The position numbers and the translations under genes were made by a program. The notes under the pieces were generated by a model that did not search any database, was not told the origin of the DNA, and saw only the letters and a program-made list of their open reading frames with translations. Below are positions 8,028 to 16,760 of a DNA stretch of 64,000 nucleotides, one piece after another. Every line of letters begins with the position of its first letter. Within the stretch, counting starts at the first letter, position 1. The stretch comes from Eshraghiella sp051880035. Lineage in GTDB: Bacteria > Bacillota > Clostridia > Lachnospirales > Lachnospiraceae. Location of the stretch: positions 1-64,000 of the forward strand of contig JBJENE010000062.1 in NCBI GenBank assembly GCA_051880035.1. The letters run 5' to 3'.

Positions 8028-11000
8028 TTATGATAATTTATTTTTTCTTTTTCCGATTGAAACAACCGCTCCTAAGGATACAAGACTTAAAAATGCTGCT
8101 ATAATCGGTGCTTTCACATTTGAACTGTTATCACCGGCACCTATATCATCATTTCCAGGGTTATTTCCAGGATTTTCTCCATGGTTATATGTATCAATTA
8201 CTACAACATATTCAGAAGCATGTGTAAATGTAAGTCCGACCATACCATCGCTTCCAATTAGTCCCGATGTTATAAATTCTGTGTCAGATTCACTCTCGTT
8301 ATAATAATACAGATTTGCATATTTTCCCTGATTATCATCACCTAAGTCAAACGAAAGAACTGCCTCAAATCCAAAATCCCCTTCATGTGCAAGTGTGATT
8401 GTGATATAGCTGCATTCACCTGTAAGTTTGTTGATTATGGCTATAGGGATATTACTTTCCGCATCCACACTCATATCCACATCTTTAGGCTCTTTAACCT
8501 TCTTACCGTCAATGGTCCATGTAAATCCATTGCCCATATCAAGTACAAGCTTGACATCCTTACCTTTAAGTCCACCTAATATATATTTTGGAATATTAGT
8601 TGAACCATTCATATCCACAATTATTGTATCTCCGGAATCAGCGTCGGCTATCACATCATTAATTGCATCCCATCCTACTTTTCCTACAGCATTCTTTATG
8701 TAAGGTGCTTCATCAGGTAAAGATACAATTCTACATACATGTACATCATTGATACTGACATACCCATCATCATCTATCATTTCCTGTGTCCACTCGCCTT
8801 TGTAAAGTTCATTTCCGTCACGATCATACATTAATAATGTACCCGGCAGTGAAAAATCACTGTAATCATTCAAATAAATTAATCCATAATACTGGTCAAG
8901 TGATCCTATATCCAGATTAACATCTGTAAGAATAACATCCGTGGCACAGAATACCTGATATCGTGAAGCAATTGTAAGACTTCCTCCACTCACGCTAATA
9001 TTTGAACCAGTATCACCCGTAGACATTCCTTCCCCATAATATCGCGCATCTATTTTTATATTACTGTCTGTAATTATCACCTCTACATCATCGGTCCAAA
9101 TACCGTTATATGAAGAAACAATATCTATATTACTATTCTCAATAATTAATCGACAACCTTCTTGATTATCATATAAGCCATTATATGCTGTAATTTCGAG
9201 AGAACAGTTTTCTATGACAAAGTTACCACAAGCACGAATACCATTATTCCGTGTATAAATATCAAGTAACGAATTGTCTATTCCGTTTCCTGTAATAGTC
9301 AAATTACCTTCAGCATAAATACCGTTATTCATTGACCGAACATCAGCTTTTCCCTCAACAATAATGGTACTGTTATCCGGAACAATAATACCATCATTTG
9401 AACTTGATACAAGCTTAAATCCATCCTTCAGTGTAAGCGTATTTGTGGCTTCATCCCAATTCCAAAGGTCTCCTTCTTCAGGCACAGGAAGTGTATCTTC
9501 AGTAAAATCAAGACATCCCGAAACAAAGTTATCAATTACAGAAGAATCAACCTTACCATGACATACTCCAGCATCATCCGGATAAACTTCTAAAGCCAAA
9601 TAATATGTTCCGGATTCAGGAATATAAAATTCTGCATCGGTTCCAATACACCAATAACATGGTACTATTTCACCTGATACCTCATTATACAGCATTGCAT
9701 ATGTATTGATGTGTCCGTCTTTTCCTGCAAAACTGACATCAAGTAAGGTATTATCATCCGTAATATTTACTTTCAAAAGTTTCGCATATACTAAACCAGC
9801 AAATACATCATCATATAAGAAGTTATCGTTTGCAGGATCATAGACAAATTCTGCAGGAATTTCTGTAAATGTCTCAATTTCCTTAAAACCTTCAATTATG
9901 TCCTTTTTATCAAACAGATTAATTTTCGCATGACTCAAACCTGCACTTTGTATATCTCTTCCTGCAAGAGCAATATAATAAGTTCCTGCTTCTTCAATAT
10001 CGTATACAATACGCCCAAACCCATAATTTTCTTTTTTTACAAGTTCTATATTATCCCCATTCTGTCTGTACAGATAAATACAAGTATCCACATATTCATT
10101 CATTCCGCAAAAGTAAACATAAAGGCTCTTTCCTGCCTCCGCTTCAACCTTCAAAAGCTTCGCATATGCTGCTTCCATATCCGGGTCTGAACCGAAATAT
10201 ATAACATTCTCGCTTCCAAGTTCATAATCAAGTTCAAGCGGGATTTCTGAAGCCGTATCAATTTCTTTAAAAGCATCAACATAAGTCTTTTTATTCAGCA
10301 GTTCAATTTTTGCATGACATAGTCCGACACTGGATGCTTTCCATCCTGCAAGAGAAATGTAATATGTTCCTGCTTCTTCAAAATCGTATATCAGAAAATG
10401 CTCATCTGCTTCTTCTACAAGTTCAATATCATCTCCATTCTCTCTGTACAGATATGTATATGTATCCACATATTCATCTTTTCCTTCAAAGTCGATGTGC
10501 AAACACTTGTTTTCAACATCTTCTTCAGTGACATTTATCTTCAAAAGTTTCGCATACGAGTCATATTCAGTTCCATTCGGACTTGAATATATACAATTAG
10601 TTTCTCCAAGTTCATAATCAAACTCCGTCGGTATTGATGAATATTCTTCAATTTCCTTAAAAGATTCAATCGTGTTCTTTACTTCTACCAGATTTACTTC
10701 TGTACGGCATAAACCTATATCATCGTCATCATATCCCGCAAGAGCGATGTAATAGGTTCCTGCTTTATCAATTTCGTATGAAAAACCACCATAAAGTGCT
10801 TTCACTTTTTCAATACTTGTTCCATTTTCTCTGAACAGATATGCCATTGTAGCTATATACGAATTCTTTCCTTTTAAAGATAAATAAAGTATCTTTCCTA
10901 TATCCTGTTCTGTGATATTTATCTTCATAAGCGTCGCATATGCACTTGCGTAACCATAATAATGATAAACGTAATCATCATTTCCAAGTTCATAATCATA

Positions 11001-11777
11001 CCTGGCCGGAAGTGTTGTAAATGAGTCGATTTCCGCGAAAGCGTCAACCATTTCCTTTTCGTTAAGTGCGTTACATTCACTGCATCTTGCTTTAACAAAT
11101 GAGTGTTGTTCTGTGCGGAGATATTCATAAGATTTAATTCCATAACATGATGTACAATAATTAACCTTGTATACGTCATGTTCAACTGAGTTTACAGAAG
11201 TTGTAAGCTCTGTTTCCCCACTCCATGTATGACTACAATCAGTAAGTTTAAATTCGCTCATCTGCATGCAGTCTGCGCCGGTTCCTTCAGTATGATTTTC
11301 GGAAATATATAGTTTAAAATATTTATATTCCGCTGTAGTGTCAAAAGCATATCCAACCGTAGCAGTGTTCTCTGCCGGTAATAAAATGTCGTTTTCAACT
11401 TCATGGATCAGTGTCCATGTTCCCTCTCCGCTTACGGAATTATAATTATTGCTTCCGTATAATTTCCAATCTCTAGGATTTCTACCCCAGTTTAGTGCTG
11501 AATCATTACCCGTGGTGATTGAATATCCGCTGACTGCGACTGCCTCTGACGCCTTAATTATTATATAAGCGCTCGAAAAATCAGATACACACCACTTGGT
11601 ATCATTTTTGTTGTCAATGAGATTTGGATAATTTTCGTTACTTACGCCCTCGGTTCCTTCAACCGCTTCAAAAGTCACCTCATCAACCGTGCCTGCTCCT
11701 GCCATAACAGGGAAAACAGAAACGATCATAAGTGCGCTCAAGACCAAACAAAGTATCCTTTTTATTTTCATTTTCAT
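8028..11777 (-). CDS. large repetitive cell-surface protein, membrane-anchored
   Basis: A 1249-residue exported protein of unknown role. In order: a signal peptide (about 1-33); a discoidin (F5/8 C)-like region (about 35-185, including NPRDWKLYGSN and YKYFKLYISEN); a Cys-pair segment (CSHTW...CTSC...CSEC); four degenerate ~125-residue repeats, each beginning near FKEIxxxxxIPxExDYELG and ending with GTYYIALAG; a beta-helix-like stretch rich in NGI/ITDSN repeats (about 800-1010); a globular domain; a low-complexity GNNPGN linker; and a C-terminal hydrophobic helix with a basic tail (VSIGKRKNK). No LPXTG is seen. The start is the ATG at 11777, 7 nt after AGGAGGG. It has its own promoter and terminator. 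A carbohydrate-binding adhesin is a guess from architecture only. Confidence 0.8.
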   Translation of the reverse strand: MKMKIKRILCLVLSALMIVSVFPVMAGAGTVDEVTFEAVEGTEGVSNENYPNLIDNKNDTKWCVSDFSSAYIIIKASEAVAVSGYSITTGNDSALNWGRNPRDWKLYGSNNYNSVSGEGTWTLIHEVENDILLPAENTATVGYAFDTTAEYKYFKLYISENHTEGTGADCMQMSEFKLTDCSHTWSGETELTTSVNSVEHDVYKVNYCTSCYGIKSYEYLRTEQHSFVKARCSECNALNEKEMVDAFAEIDSFTTLPARYDYELGNDDYVYHYYGYASAYATLMKINITEQDIGKILYLSLKGKNSYIATMAYLFRENGTSIEKVKALYGGFSYEIDKAGTYYIALAGYDDDDIGLCRTEVNLVEVKNTIESFKEIEEYSSIPTEFDYELGETNCIYSSPNGTEYDSYAKLLKINVTEEDVENKCLHIDFEGKDEYVDTYTYLYRENGDDIELVEEADEHFLIYDFEEAGTYYISLAGWKASSVGLCHAKIELLNKKTYVDAFKEIDTASEIPLELDYELGSENVIYFGSDPDMEAAYAKLLKVEAEAGKSLYVYFCGMNEYVDTCIYLYRQNGDNIELVKKENYGFGRIVYDIEEAGTYYIALAGRDIQSAGLSHAKINLFDKKDIIEGFKEIETFTEIPAEFVYDPANDNFLYDDVFAGLVYAKLLKVNITDDNTLLDVSFAGKDGHINTYAMLYNEVSGEIVPCYWCIGTDAEFYIPESGTYYLALEVYPDDAGVCHGKVDSSVIDNFVSGCLDFTEDTLPVPEEGDLWNWDEATNTLTLKDGFKLVSSSNDGIIVPDNSTIIVEGKADVRSMNNGIYAEGNLTITGNGIDNSLLDIYTRNNGIRACGNFVIENCSLEITAYNGLYDNQEGCRLIIENSNIDIVSSYNGIWTDDVEVIITDSNIKIDARYYGEGMSTGDTGSNISVSGGSLTIASRYQVFCATDVILTDVNLDIGSLDQYYGLIYLNDYSDFSLPGTLLMYDRDGNELYKGEWTQEMIDDDGYVSINDVHVCRIVSLPDEAPYIKNAVGKVGWDAINDVIADADSGDTIIVDMNGSTNIPKYILGGLKGKDVKLVLDMGNGFTWTIDGKKVKEPKDVDMSVDAESNIPIAIINKLTGECSYITITLAHEGDFGFEAVLSFDLGDDNQGKYANLYYYNESESDTEFITSGLIGSDGMVGLTFTHASEYVVVIDTYNHGENPGNNPGNDDIGAGDNSSNVKAPIIAAFLSLVSLGAVVSIGKRKNKLS

Positions 11778-11820
11778 AAGCAATCCCTCCTGCATATGAT
11801 GAATATTATTTTATACCAGT

Positions 11821-11849
11821 ATTATAAATCATTTCTCACAAAGCAACAA
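11821..11849 (-). promoter_or_regulatory. sigma-A promoter of the large surface protein gene
   Basis: On the minus strand: TTGTTG (11849-11844), 17-bp spacer, TATAAT (11826-11821). This lies ~45 bp upstream of the ATG at 11777. Confidence 0.6.
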
Positions 11850-11892
11850 GATTTTTATATAAAAAGCAGCTTTTTTTACCACAAATTTGCTG

Positions 11893-12669
11893 TTACATAT
11901 TATTTTTTACAAAAGTTACTTCCCTGTAATTGCCCCCGATATATCGTCCATCCTCGTTGAACACTTCATCCTCACACTCCTCAGTATATACAAATGCAAC
12001 AAGATGGATTTTCTTTACCTGTTCAATCTTCTCTCCGGTGGTTACCTTTATGGAGCTCATTATTGTATTCTCGGTCATCTGTTCAGGCAAAAGATGGCTG
12101 TACCACGCTCCCGGTTCCTGATGGATGTCATCATAGAGATAGAGCTCCACATATTCAAAAATCTCTTCCGTATCCTCAGGAGAAAGCACGGTAACAGTCT
12201 TAACTTCATCATCATTTAAAGTAATCGTTACTTCGAATCCTGTTTTGGCAAAAGACGCATCGGCGTATGAATTCCATAAGTTATTCCATCTGTCCCTTAA
12301 GCCCTCATAAGGGAAAACATCTTCTTCACAGGCAAAAACATAAAAGCCTGCAATATCACTGTAATATTCCCACACGCTTTCAAAATCCTCTGCTTTTCTG
12401 AATTCCGTATACTCTGCGTTTCTTCTGTACAGACCCGGCATCGGAATTGAAGGATCAGCTAAAGCCATGCTTCTTAACTCCTCCACAGTATATGAAGGTG
12501 TTGTTTCTTCCTCGGTTTCACTTTCCGTTTCTTCCTGTGTCTGACTTTCGGTTATGGATTCTGCTGTAGTATCATTTATTGCACTATTTTTAGACTGTTT
12601 ACATCCAAAAAGCCCAAAAGTTATTGTAAACATAAGAAGAACCACAAGACTTGAAAATAATTTTTTCAC
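11893..12669 (-). CDS. lipoprotein of unknown function, last gene of the metal-uptake operon
   Basis: A 258-residue lipoprotein: hydrophobic signal ending in FGLFGC, a Thr/Glu-rich linker (about 30-65), then a soluble domain I do not recognise. The start is a GTG at 12669, 8 nt after GGAGG. An in-frame ATG at 12684 overlaps that same ribosome site and the upstream stop, so it is rejected. The gene begins 1 nt after the permease stop and is therefore the distal gene of the zur-znuACB operon. That context suggests a role linked to metal uptake. The domain ends with an extended Glu/Asp-rich segment (TEECEDEVFNEDG), but no classical metal-binding motif is visible. Confidence 0.7.
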   Translation of the reverse strand: MKKLFSSLVVLLMFTITFGLFGCKQSKNSAINDTTAESITESQTQEETESETEEETTPSYTVEELRSMALADPSIPMPGLYRRNAEYTEFRKAEDFESVWEYYSDIAGFYVFACEEDVFPYEGLRDRWNNLWNSYADASFAKTGFEVTITLNDDEVKTVTVLSPEDTEEIFEYVELYLYDDIHQEPGAWYSHLLPEQMTENTIMSSIKVTTGEKIEQVKKIHLVAFVYTEECEDEVFNEDGRYIGGNYREVTFVKNNM

Positions 12670-12670
12670 T

Positions 12671-13501
12671 TTATCTTCCTCCATTTCTTCTTGTCAATGC
12701 ACCAAGGAGGCTTCCCAGTGCAAAAATAACAAGATTTACACATACGATACTCGCTCCCGTAGGAGTTGAGAATCCATAAGAAATAAGAATTCCCGCCACA
12801 AAACTTACTACTGATATTACAACGGAGCATATCATAACACTTCTGTATGTCCTGCATATACGCATGGCCGTAAGACTCGGAAAAATAATCAGACTTGAAA
12901 TAAGCAGTGCTCCCACCATTCTCATTCCGATTACCACAGTAACAGCCGTAAGAACGGCAAGTATGGTATTGTACACCCCGGCTTTGGTGCCTGTTGCCCT
13001 GGCAAAATTTTCATCAAAGGTAACGGAGAAAATCCTGTTATAAAATAACACAAACAAAATAATTACCACGACAGAAAGAATGCCGGTAAGCCATGCATCC
13101 TCACTGCTGATTGAAAGAATACTGCCGAACATATAATTGTTCACATCCGTATTCATTCCGGAGGACAGTGAAATAACCATTACGCCCACGGCCAGGGAAC
13201 CGCTGCAAAGAATTGCTACGGCAGAATCACCTTTTATCTTACTGTTGTTGCTTATTCTTAACAATAATACTGCGGCAATTATACAGACGGGAATAGCAAT
13301 TTTAAGTGGTGCCACATTTAAAGCCTGGGCGACCGCCAATGCCGCAAAACCCACATGGGAAAGCCCGTCCCCAATCATTGAATACCGTTTTAAAACCATG
13401 CTTACCCCAAGAAGAGACGCACAAAGTGCCACAAGTAAGCCAACTATAACCGCTCTTACCATAAACTGGTATGACAGCATTTCTTTAATCATTTCAAGCA
13501 T
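12671..13501 (-). CDS. znuB: ZnuB-type metal ABC transporter permease
   Basis: A 276-residue integral membrane protein of the ABC-3 family (ZnuB/MntB/TroC), with about eight hydrophobic segments and the family signature region ISNNSKIKGDSAVAILCSG. It would form the membrane channel for Zn2+ (or Mn2+) import with the adjacent ATPase and binding protein. The start is the ATG at 13501, 7 nt after AGGAG and overlapping the ATPase stop by 8 nt (ATGCTTGA). A TTG further upstream lacks a ribosome site. Metal specificity is inferred from the operon's Fur-family regulator and the His-rich binding protein. Confidence 0.9.
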   Translation of the reverse strand: MLEMIKEMLSYQFMVRAVIVGLLVALCASLLGVSMVLKRYSMIGDGLSHVGFAALAVAQALNVAPLKIAIPVCIIAAVLLLRISNNSKIKGDSAVAILCSGSLAVGVMVISLSSGMNTDVNNYMFGSILSISSEDAWLTGILSVVVIILFVLFYNRIFSVTFDENFARATGTKAGVYNTILAVLTAVTVVIGMRMVGALLISSLIIFPSLTAMRICRTYRSVMICSVVISVVSFVAGILISYGFSTPTGASIVCVNLVIFALGSLLGALTRRNGGR

Positions 13502-14213
13502 TTGTTTTCTCCTCTCCGGTCGCCGCAAACATTCTGCTTTCTTCCGTTTTTAAGTAATCCTCTTTTTTCCCGAAAAACAGCTGTTTGTGGGAAAGATGGA
13601 GTATGTGTGAAGCATATTTTAATGTGGCTTCCATATCATGGGAAACCATTATTACGGTAATGCCATACTTTTTATTTATATCCGCAATCAGCTCATAAAG
13701 TTCCACCGTTGCAATCGGGTCAAGTCCTGCAACAGGTTCGTCAAGAAGAATCAGTTTCTTGGTGGCGCACATTGCCCTGGCGAGAAGTACCCTTTGCTGC
13801 TGTCCTCCCGACAGATCGTGGTAACATTTATTTTTCAGGTCTGCTATGCCCATAAGATTCATTTTCTCGATGGCATCTTTTTTGTCTTTGCGTCCAAAGA
13901 AAGGTTTCATTCCCAGGCTGTTAAGTCTTCCGGACAGAACAACTTCATATACACTTGCGGGAAAATCCTTCTGGGCCAGTGTCTGCTGCGGCAGATAACC
14001 TATTTCTGAAGATTTAAGTCCTTCTTCATAAAGAATATTTCCGCTCATGGGTTTTTTTAACTTTAATAAGCCCTTAACGAGGGTGCTTTTGCCTGTTCCG
14101 TTTTCCCCGACTATACACAGATATTCTCCGCCGTTTAAGGAAAAATTTATATTTTCAAGAATAACTTCGCCTTCGTATCCGAGACTTATATTTTCACATG
14201 CAATCAATGCCAT
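13494..14213 (-). CDS. znuC: ZnuC-type metal ABC transporter ATPase
   Basis: A 239-residue ATPase that powers the metal importer at the inner membrane face. Walker A GENGTGKST, signature LSGGQQQR, Walker B LILLDEP and the H-loop VSHD are all intact. The ATG at 14213 shares one base with the stop of the binding-protein gene (TAATG) and has AGGAGG upstream inside that gene, so translation is coupled. It also overlaps the permease gene. Confidence 0.92.
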   Translation of the reverse strand: MALIACENISLGYEGEVILENINFSLNGGEYLCIVGENGTGKSTLVKGLLKLKKPMSGNILYEEGLKSSEIGYLPQQTLAQKDFPASVYEVVLSGRLNSLGMKPFFGRKDKKDAIEKMNLMGIADLKNKCYHDLSGGQQQRVLLARAMCATKKLILLDEPVAGLDPIATVELYELIADINKKYGITVIMVSHDMEATLKYASHILHLSHKQLFFGKKEDYLKTEESRMFAATGEEKTNA

Positions 14214-15187
14214 TATTGTAATGCCTCCTTAAGTACGGAAAGATTTTTTCTCATAAGACTTACATAAGTCTCTTGGTTATCAAAATCTTCCTTTGTAACA
14301 TTATGACAGGTCTGGAAAGTGCAGACTTTGGCTCCTGTATCCTTAGAAACGGTTTCTGCTATATTTCCGTTACTCAATTCTATTTTAAAAATAACCGGAA
14401 TCTCATCCTCTTTAACTTTATCAATCAGAAAAGCTATTGTTTTGGCACTGGCTTCGCTTTCCGCCGCACATCCCGGGAAAGCTGCATAATACTTAAGTCC
14501 GTACGCTTCCGTAAAGTACCGTAAAGGGAATCTGTCGCCAAAAATTATTTCTTTCCTGTTACTTTCTTCAATAAGCTTTGTGAAATCATTGTCAAGCTCT
14601 TCAAGTTCTTTCTTATAATCAATAAAATTATTCTGGAAAAACTCTTTATCGTTATCACTTTTACCGCCTAAGGCAGCAGTAATCTCTTCACAAATGGCAA
14701 TGGCATTTTCCGGGTCGGTCCAGACATGCTCATCCCATTCTTCCTCTTCATGCTCCTCATCACATTCCTCATCTTCCCCATGGCTGTGTCCCTCGTGGCT
14801 CTGCATTCCCTCCACAATTTCTTCCTGATATTTTTCAACGCAGTCTAAAAGCTTAACAAGAGTCACTCCCGAGGTATCGATTGAGGATAAAATCCTGTCA
14901 ACCCAGGCATCATTTTCGCCGCCCACATATATAAAAACATCACATTTTTCAATTGTAATTATGTCCTTTGGCGTAGGTTCATAAGAATGAGCCTCCGCAC
15001 CCGGCTTTAACAAAAGTGTTACTTGTGCCCTGTCTTTTGCAATCTGCCTCACAAAATCGTATGAGGCAAAAATTGTTGTAACCACACTTAACTTGTCACC
15101 GTTACCGGTTTCTTTGCCGGCACAGCCGCTAAGAACGGTGCAAAGAAAAATAACAGTGCAAAGAAAATATATTTTTATCCTTTTCAT
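14213..15187 (-). CDS. znuA: ZnuA-type metal-binding lipoprotein
   Basis: A 324-residue extracellular solute-binding lipoprotein of the cluster A-I family. It has a signal with lipobox LSGC, a His/Asp/Glu-rich loop (HEGHSHGEDEECDEEH, about 125-145) typical of zinc binders, and the HVWTDP ligand motif. The position that is His in classical ZnuA (SHxAFxYF) reads GDRFPLRYF here, so the third ligand may differ. The ribosome site is weak and the gene follows the regulator by 6 bp, so it is probably translated by coupling. The His-rich loop favours zinc over manganese. Confidence 0.9.
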   Translation of the reverse strand: MKRIKIYFLCTVIFLCTVLSGCAGKETGNGDKLSVVTTIFASYDFVRQIAKDRAQVTLLLKPGAEAHSYEPTPKDIITIEKCDVFIYVGGENDAWVDRILSSIDTSGVTLVKLLDCVEKYQEEIVEGMQSHEGHSHGEDEECDEEHEEEEWDEHVWTDPENAIAICEEITAALGGKSDNDKEFFQNNFIDYKKELEELDNDFTKLIEESNRKEIIFGDRFPLRYFTEAYGLKYYAAFPGCAAESEASAKTIAFLIDKVKEDEIPVIFKIELSNGNIAETVSKDTGAKVCTFQTCHNVTKEDFDNQETYVSLMRKNLSVLKEALQ

Positions 15188-15193
15188 AAAGTA

Positions 15194-15610
15194 TTAAACA
15201 ACCTTTCTGCAGTCTTCGCAAAGACCATATAAAACCGAAGATTCGCACTGCAGCATAAAACCATGGTGATTCATAATGTGCGAACTTATTTCGTTCATAA
15301 ACGAACATTCAAGATGGATTATTTTACCACATCCGGTGCAATGAAGATGAAGATGTTCTTTACAATGCTTCTCTTCCCCGCCGATGTACTGAAATGATGA
15401 CATTTCCCCTTTACCGGCAACATACTTCATAAGCTCGCCCTTGTCACTCAGTTTATTAAGGAATCTGTAGATGGTGGATAAATTTACCTCCACTCCTTCA
15501 TTCTTCAGAAATTCGTCTATATCATTGACGGTAACCAGCTTGTCGTGGTTATCCGTGAGATATTTCATTATCTTTGTATGCCTTATTGTAGAATAATTTC
15601 CTTTAGCCAT
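15194..15610 (-). CDS. zur: Fur-family metal regulator, probably Zur
   Basis: A 138-residue winged-helix metalloregulator. The N-terminal DNA-binding half includes LSTIYRFLNKLSDKGEL. The C-terminal half has the structural zinc cysteines (CTGCGK and CEDC) and the His-rich HCKEHLHLH motif. The start is the ATG at 15610 behind GGAG with 5-nt spacing; upstream frame extension lacks a ribosome site. It is first in an operon with znuACB, so repression of zinc uptake and of itself is likely. PerR is less likely given the neighbours. Two near-palindromic boxes flank its promoter. Confidence 0.88.
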   Translation of the reverse strand: MAKGNYSTIRHTKIMKYLTDNHDKLVTVNDIDEFLKNEGVEVNLSTIYRFLNKLSDKGELMKYVAGKGEMSSFQYIGGEEKHCKEHLHLHCTGCGKIIHLECSFMNEISSHIMNHHGFMLQCESSVLYGLCEDCRKVV

Positions 15611-15642
15611 AAAATCTCCGCTTTCTGCCCTTTCGGCAAATT

Positions 15643-15657
15643 TGCAATCAGTTTGCA
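15643..15657. promoter_or_regulatory. proximal Zur-type operator TGCAA-N5-TTGCA
   Basis: A 15-bp inverted repeat TGCAA-TCAGT-TTGCA that matches the 7-1-7 geometry of Fur-family boxes. It begins 4 bp downstream of the -10 element of the zur promoter, where a bound repressor would block initiation. Confidence 0.6.
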
Positions 15658-15661
15658 TTTT

Positions 15662-15690
15662 ATGCTAACACACCCGGATTTTTATGTCAA
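15662..15690 (-). promoter_or_regulatory. promoter of the zur-znuACB operon
   Basis: On the minus strand: perfect TTGACA (15690-15685), 17-bp spacer, TAGCAT (15667-15662) with an upstream TGT (extended -10). Confidence 0.65.
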
Positions 15691-15697
15691 TACAAAT

Positions 15698-15712
15698 TGC
15701 AAAAAGATTGCA
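15698..15712. promoter_or_regulatory. distal Zur-type operator TGCAA-N5-TTGCA
   Basis: A second 15-bp inverted repeat, TGCAA-AAAGA-TTGCA, with arms identical to the proximal copy. It lies 7 bp upstream of the -35 of the zur promoter, and the two centres are 55 bp apart. Confidence 0.6.
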
Positions 15713-15742
15713 TTTTCAGAGTATTCAAGCCTCATGCCGTTC

Positions 15743-15771
15743 TTGACCTTTAATCCCCAAAGTGTTATTAT
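15743..15771 (+). promoter_or_regulatory. promoter of the ptb-buk operon
   Basis: TTGACC (15743-15748), 17-bp spacer, TATTAT (15766-15771) with an upstream TGT, ~50 bp before the ptb start. Confidence 0.55.
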
Positions 15772-15825
15772 TTTACTATATGAAATTTACAATTGATAAA
15801 TTATTAACAATAAGGAGATTTTATC

Positions 15826-16743
15826 ATGGCAAAAAGTTTTGATGACATTTTAACGAAAGTCAAGGGATGCAGCAAAAAGACTGTTTCCGTTGCGGTTGCA
15901 CAGGATGAAGCCGTTCTTGAAGCAGTTAAGGCAGCCAAAGAAAGAGGCATTGCAGATTCTATTTTAGTAGGTGATTTAGACCTTATTAAACCTATCGCCG
16001 ACAAGCTTTCAATGAACCTTGATGATTATGAGGTAATTGATGTAAAGGATGTTACAGAAGCAGCTCTTACTGCCGTTAAGCTTGTTCATGACAATAAGGC
16101 AGATATGTACATGAAAGGTCTTATCGACACCAAGGGATTTCTTAAGAGCGTACTTGATAAAGAAGTCGGCCTCCGTACAGGAAAACCTCTTTCACATGTA
16201 TGTGTGTTTGATGTAAAAGGAATTGACCATCTTCTCTTCTTAACAGACGTAGCCTTCATGACATACCCTACTCTTGAAGATAAAGTAAGCATTATTAATA
16301 ACACAGTTAAAATCTGTGAGGCATGCGGCGTTATGAATCCAAAGGTAGCTCCTCTTGCTGCCGTTGAGGTTGTTAACCCTAAAATGCCTGAGACTGTTGA
16401 AGCTGCAGAACTCACAAGAATGAATGAAGCAGGCGAGATTACAGGCTGTATCGTTGACGGTCCTCTTTCAATGGACCTTGCCACATGTCCTGAAGCAGCT
16501 GCCCACAAGGGAGCTACCGGAAGAAAAATCGTAGGCGATGCCGATGTTCTTCTCTTCCCTGATATTCACGCCGGAAACATCTGCTACAAGACAATGGTAC
16601 ATTATTCTGATTGTGTTAACGGCAATATGATTACAGGTACAACAGCTCCTGTTATTTTAACTTCCCGCTCCGACTCATTTGAAGTTAAGGTAAATTCCCT
16701 TGCCCTCGGTGCAGTGGTTGCGGAAGCCATGAAAAATAAATAA
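15826..16743 (+). CDS. ptb: phosphate butyryltransferase
   Basis: A 305-residue cytoplasmic enzyme of the phosphotransacetylase/phosphotransbutyrylase family that converts butyryl-CoA and phosphate to butyryl-phosphate. The full-length family fold is present, with conserved blocks MYMKGLIDTKGFLKS, PHAS-like VMNPKVAPLAAVEVVNP and DGPLSMDLA near the active region. AAGGAG lies 8 nt before the ATG. The butyrate kinase gene follows after 17 bp, which makes butyryl- rather than acetyl-transfer the likely reaction. The pair forms the ATP-yielding end of butyrate fermentation. Confidence 0.93.
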   Translation: MAKSFDDILTKVKGCSKKTVSVAVAQDEAVLEAVKAAKERGIADSILVGDLDLIKPIADKLSMNLDDYEVIDVKDVTEAALTAVKLVHDNKADMYMKGLIDTKGFLKSVLDKEVGLRTGKPLSHVCVFDVKGIDHLLFLTDVAFMTYPTLEDKVSIINNTVKICEACGVMNPKVAPLAAVEVVNPKMPETVEAAELTRMNEAGEITGCIVDGPLSMDLATCPEAAAHKGATGRKIVGDADVLLFPDIHAGNICYKTMVHYSDCVNGNMITGTTAPVILTSRSDSFEVKVNSLALGAVVAEAMKNK

Positions 16744-16760
16744 GAAAGGTAATACATAAA

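Noticed and set aside
8028..11777. Dockerin, cohesin or LPXTG sorting signal in surface proteins
   Set aside because: No EF-hand-like dockerin repeats, no cohesin motif and no LPXTG were found; both large surface proteins end in a plain hydrophobic helix with a basic tail.
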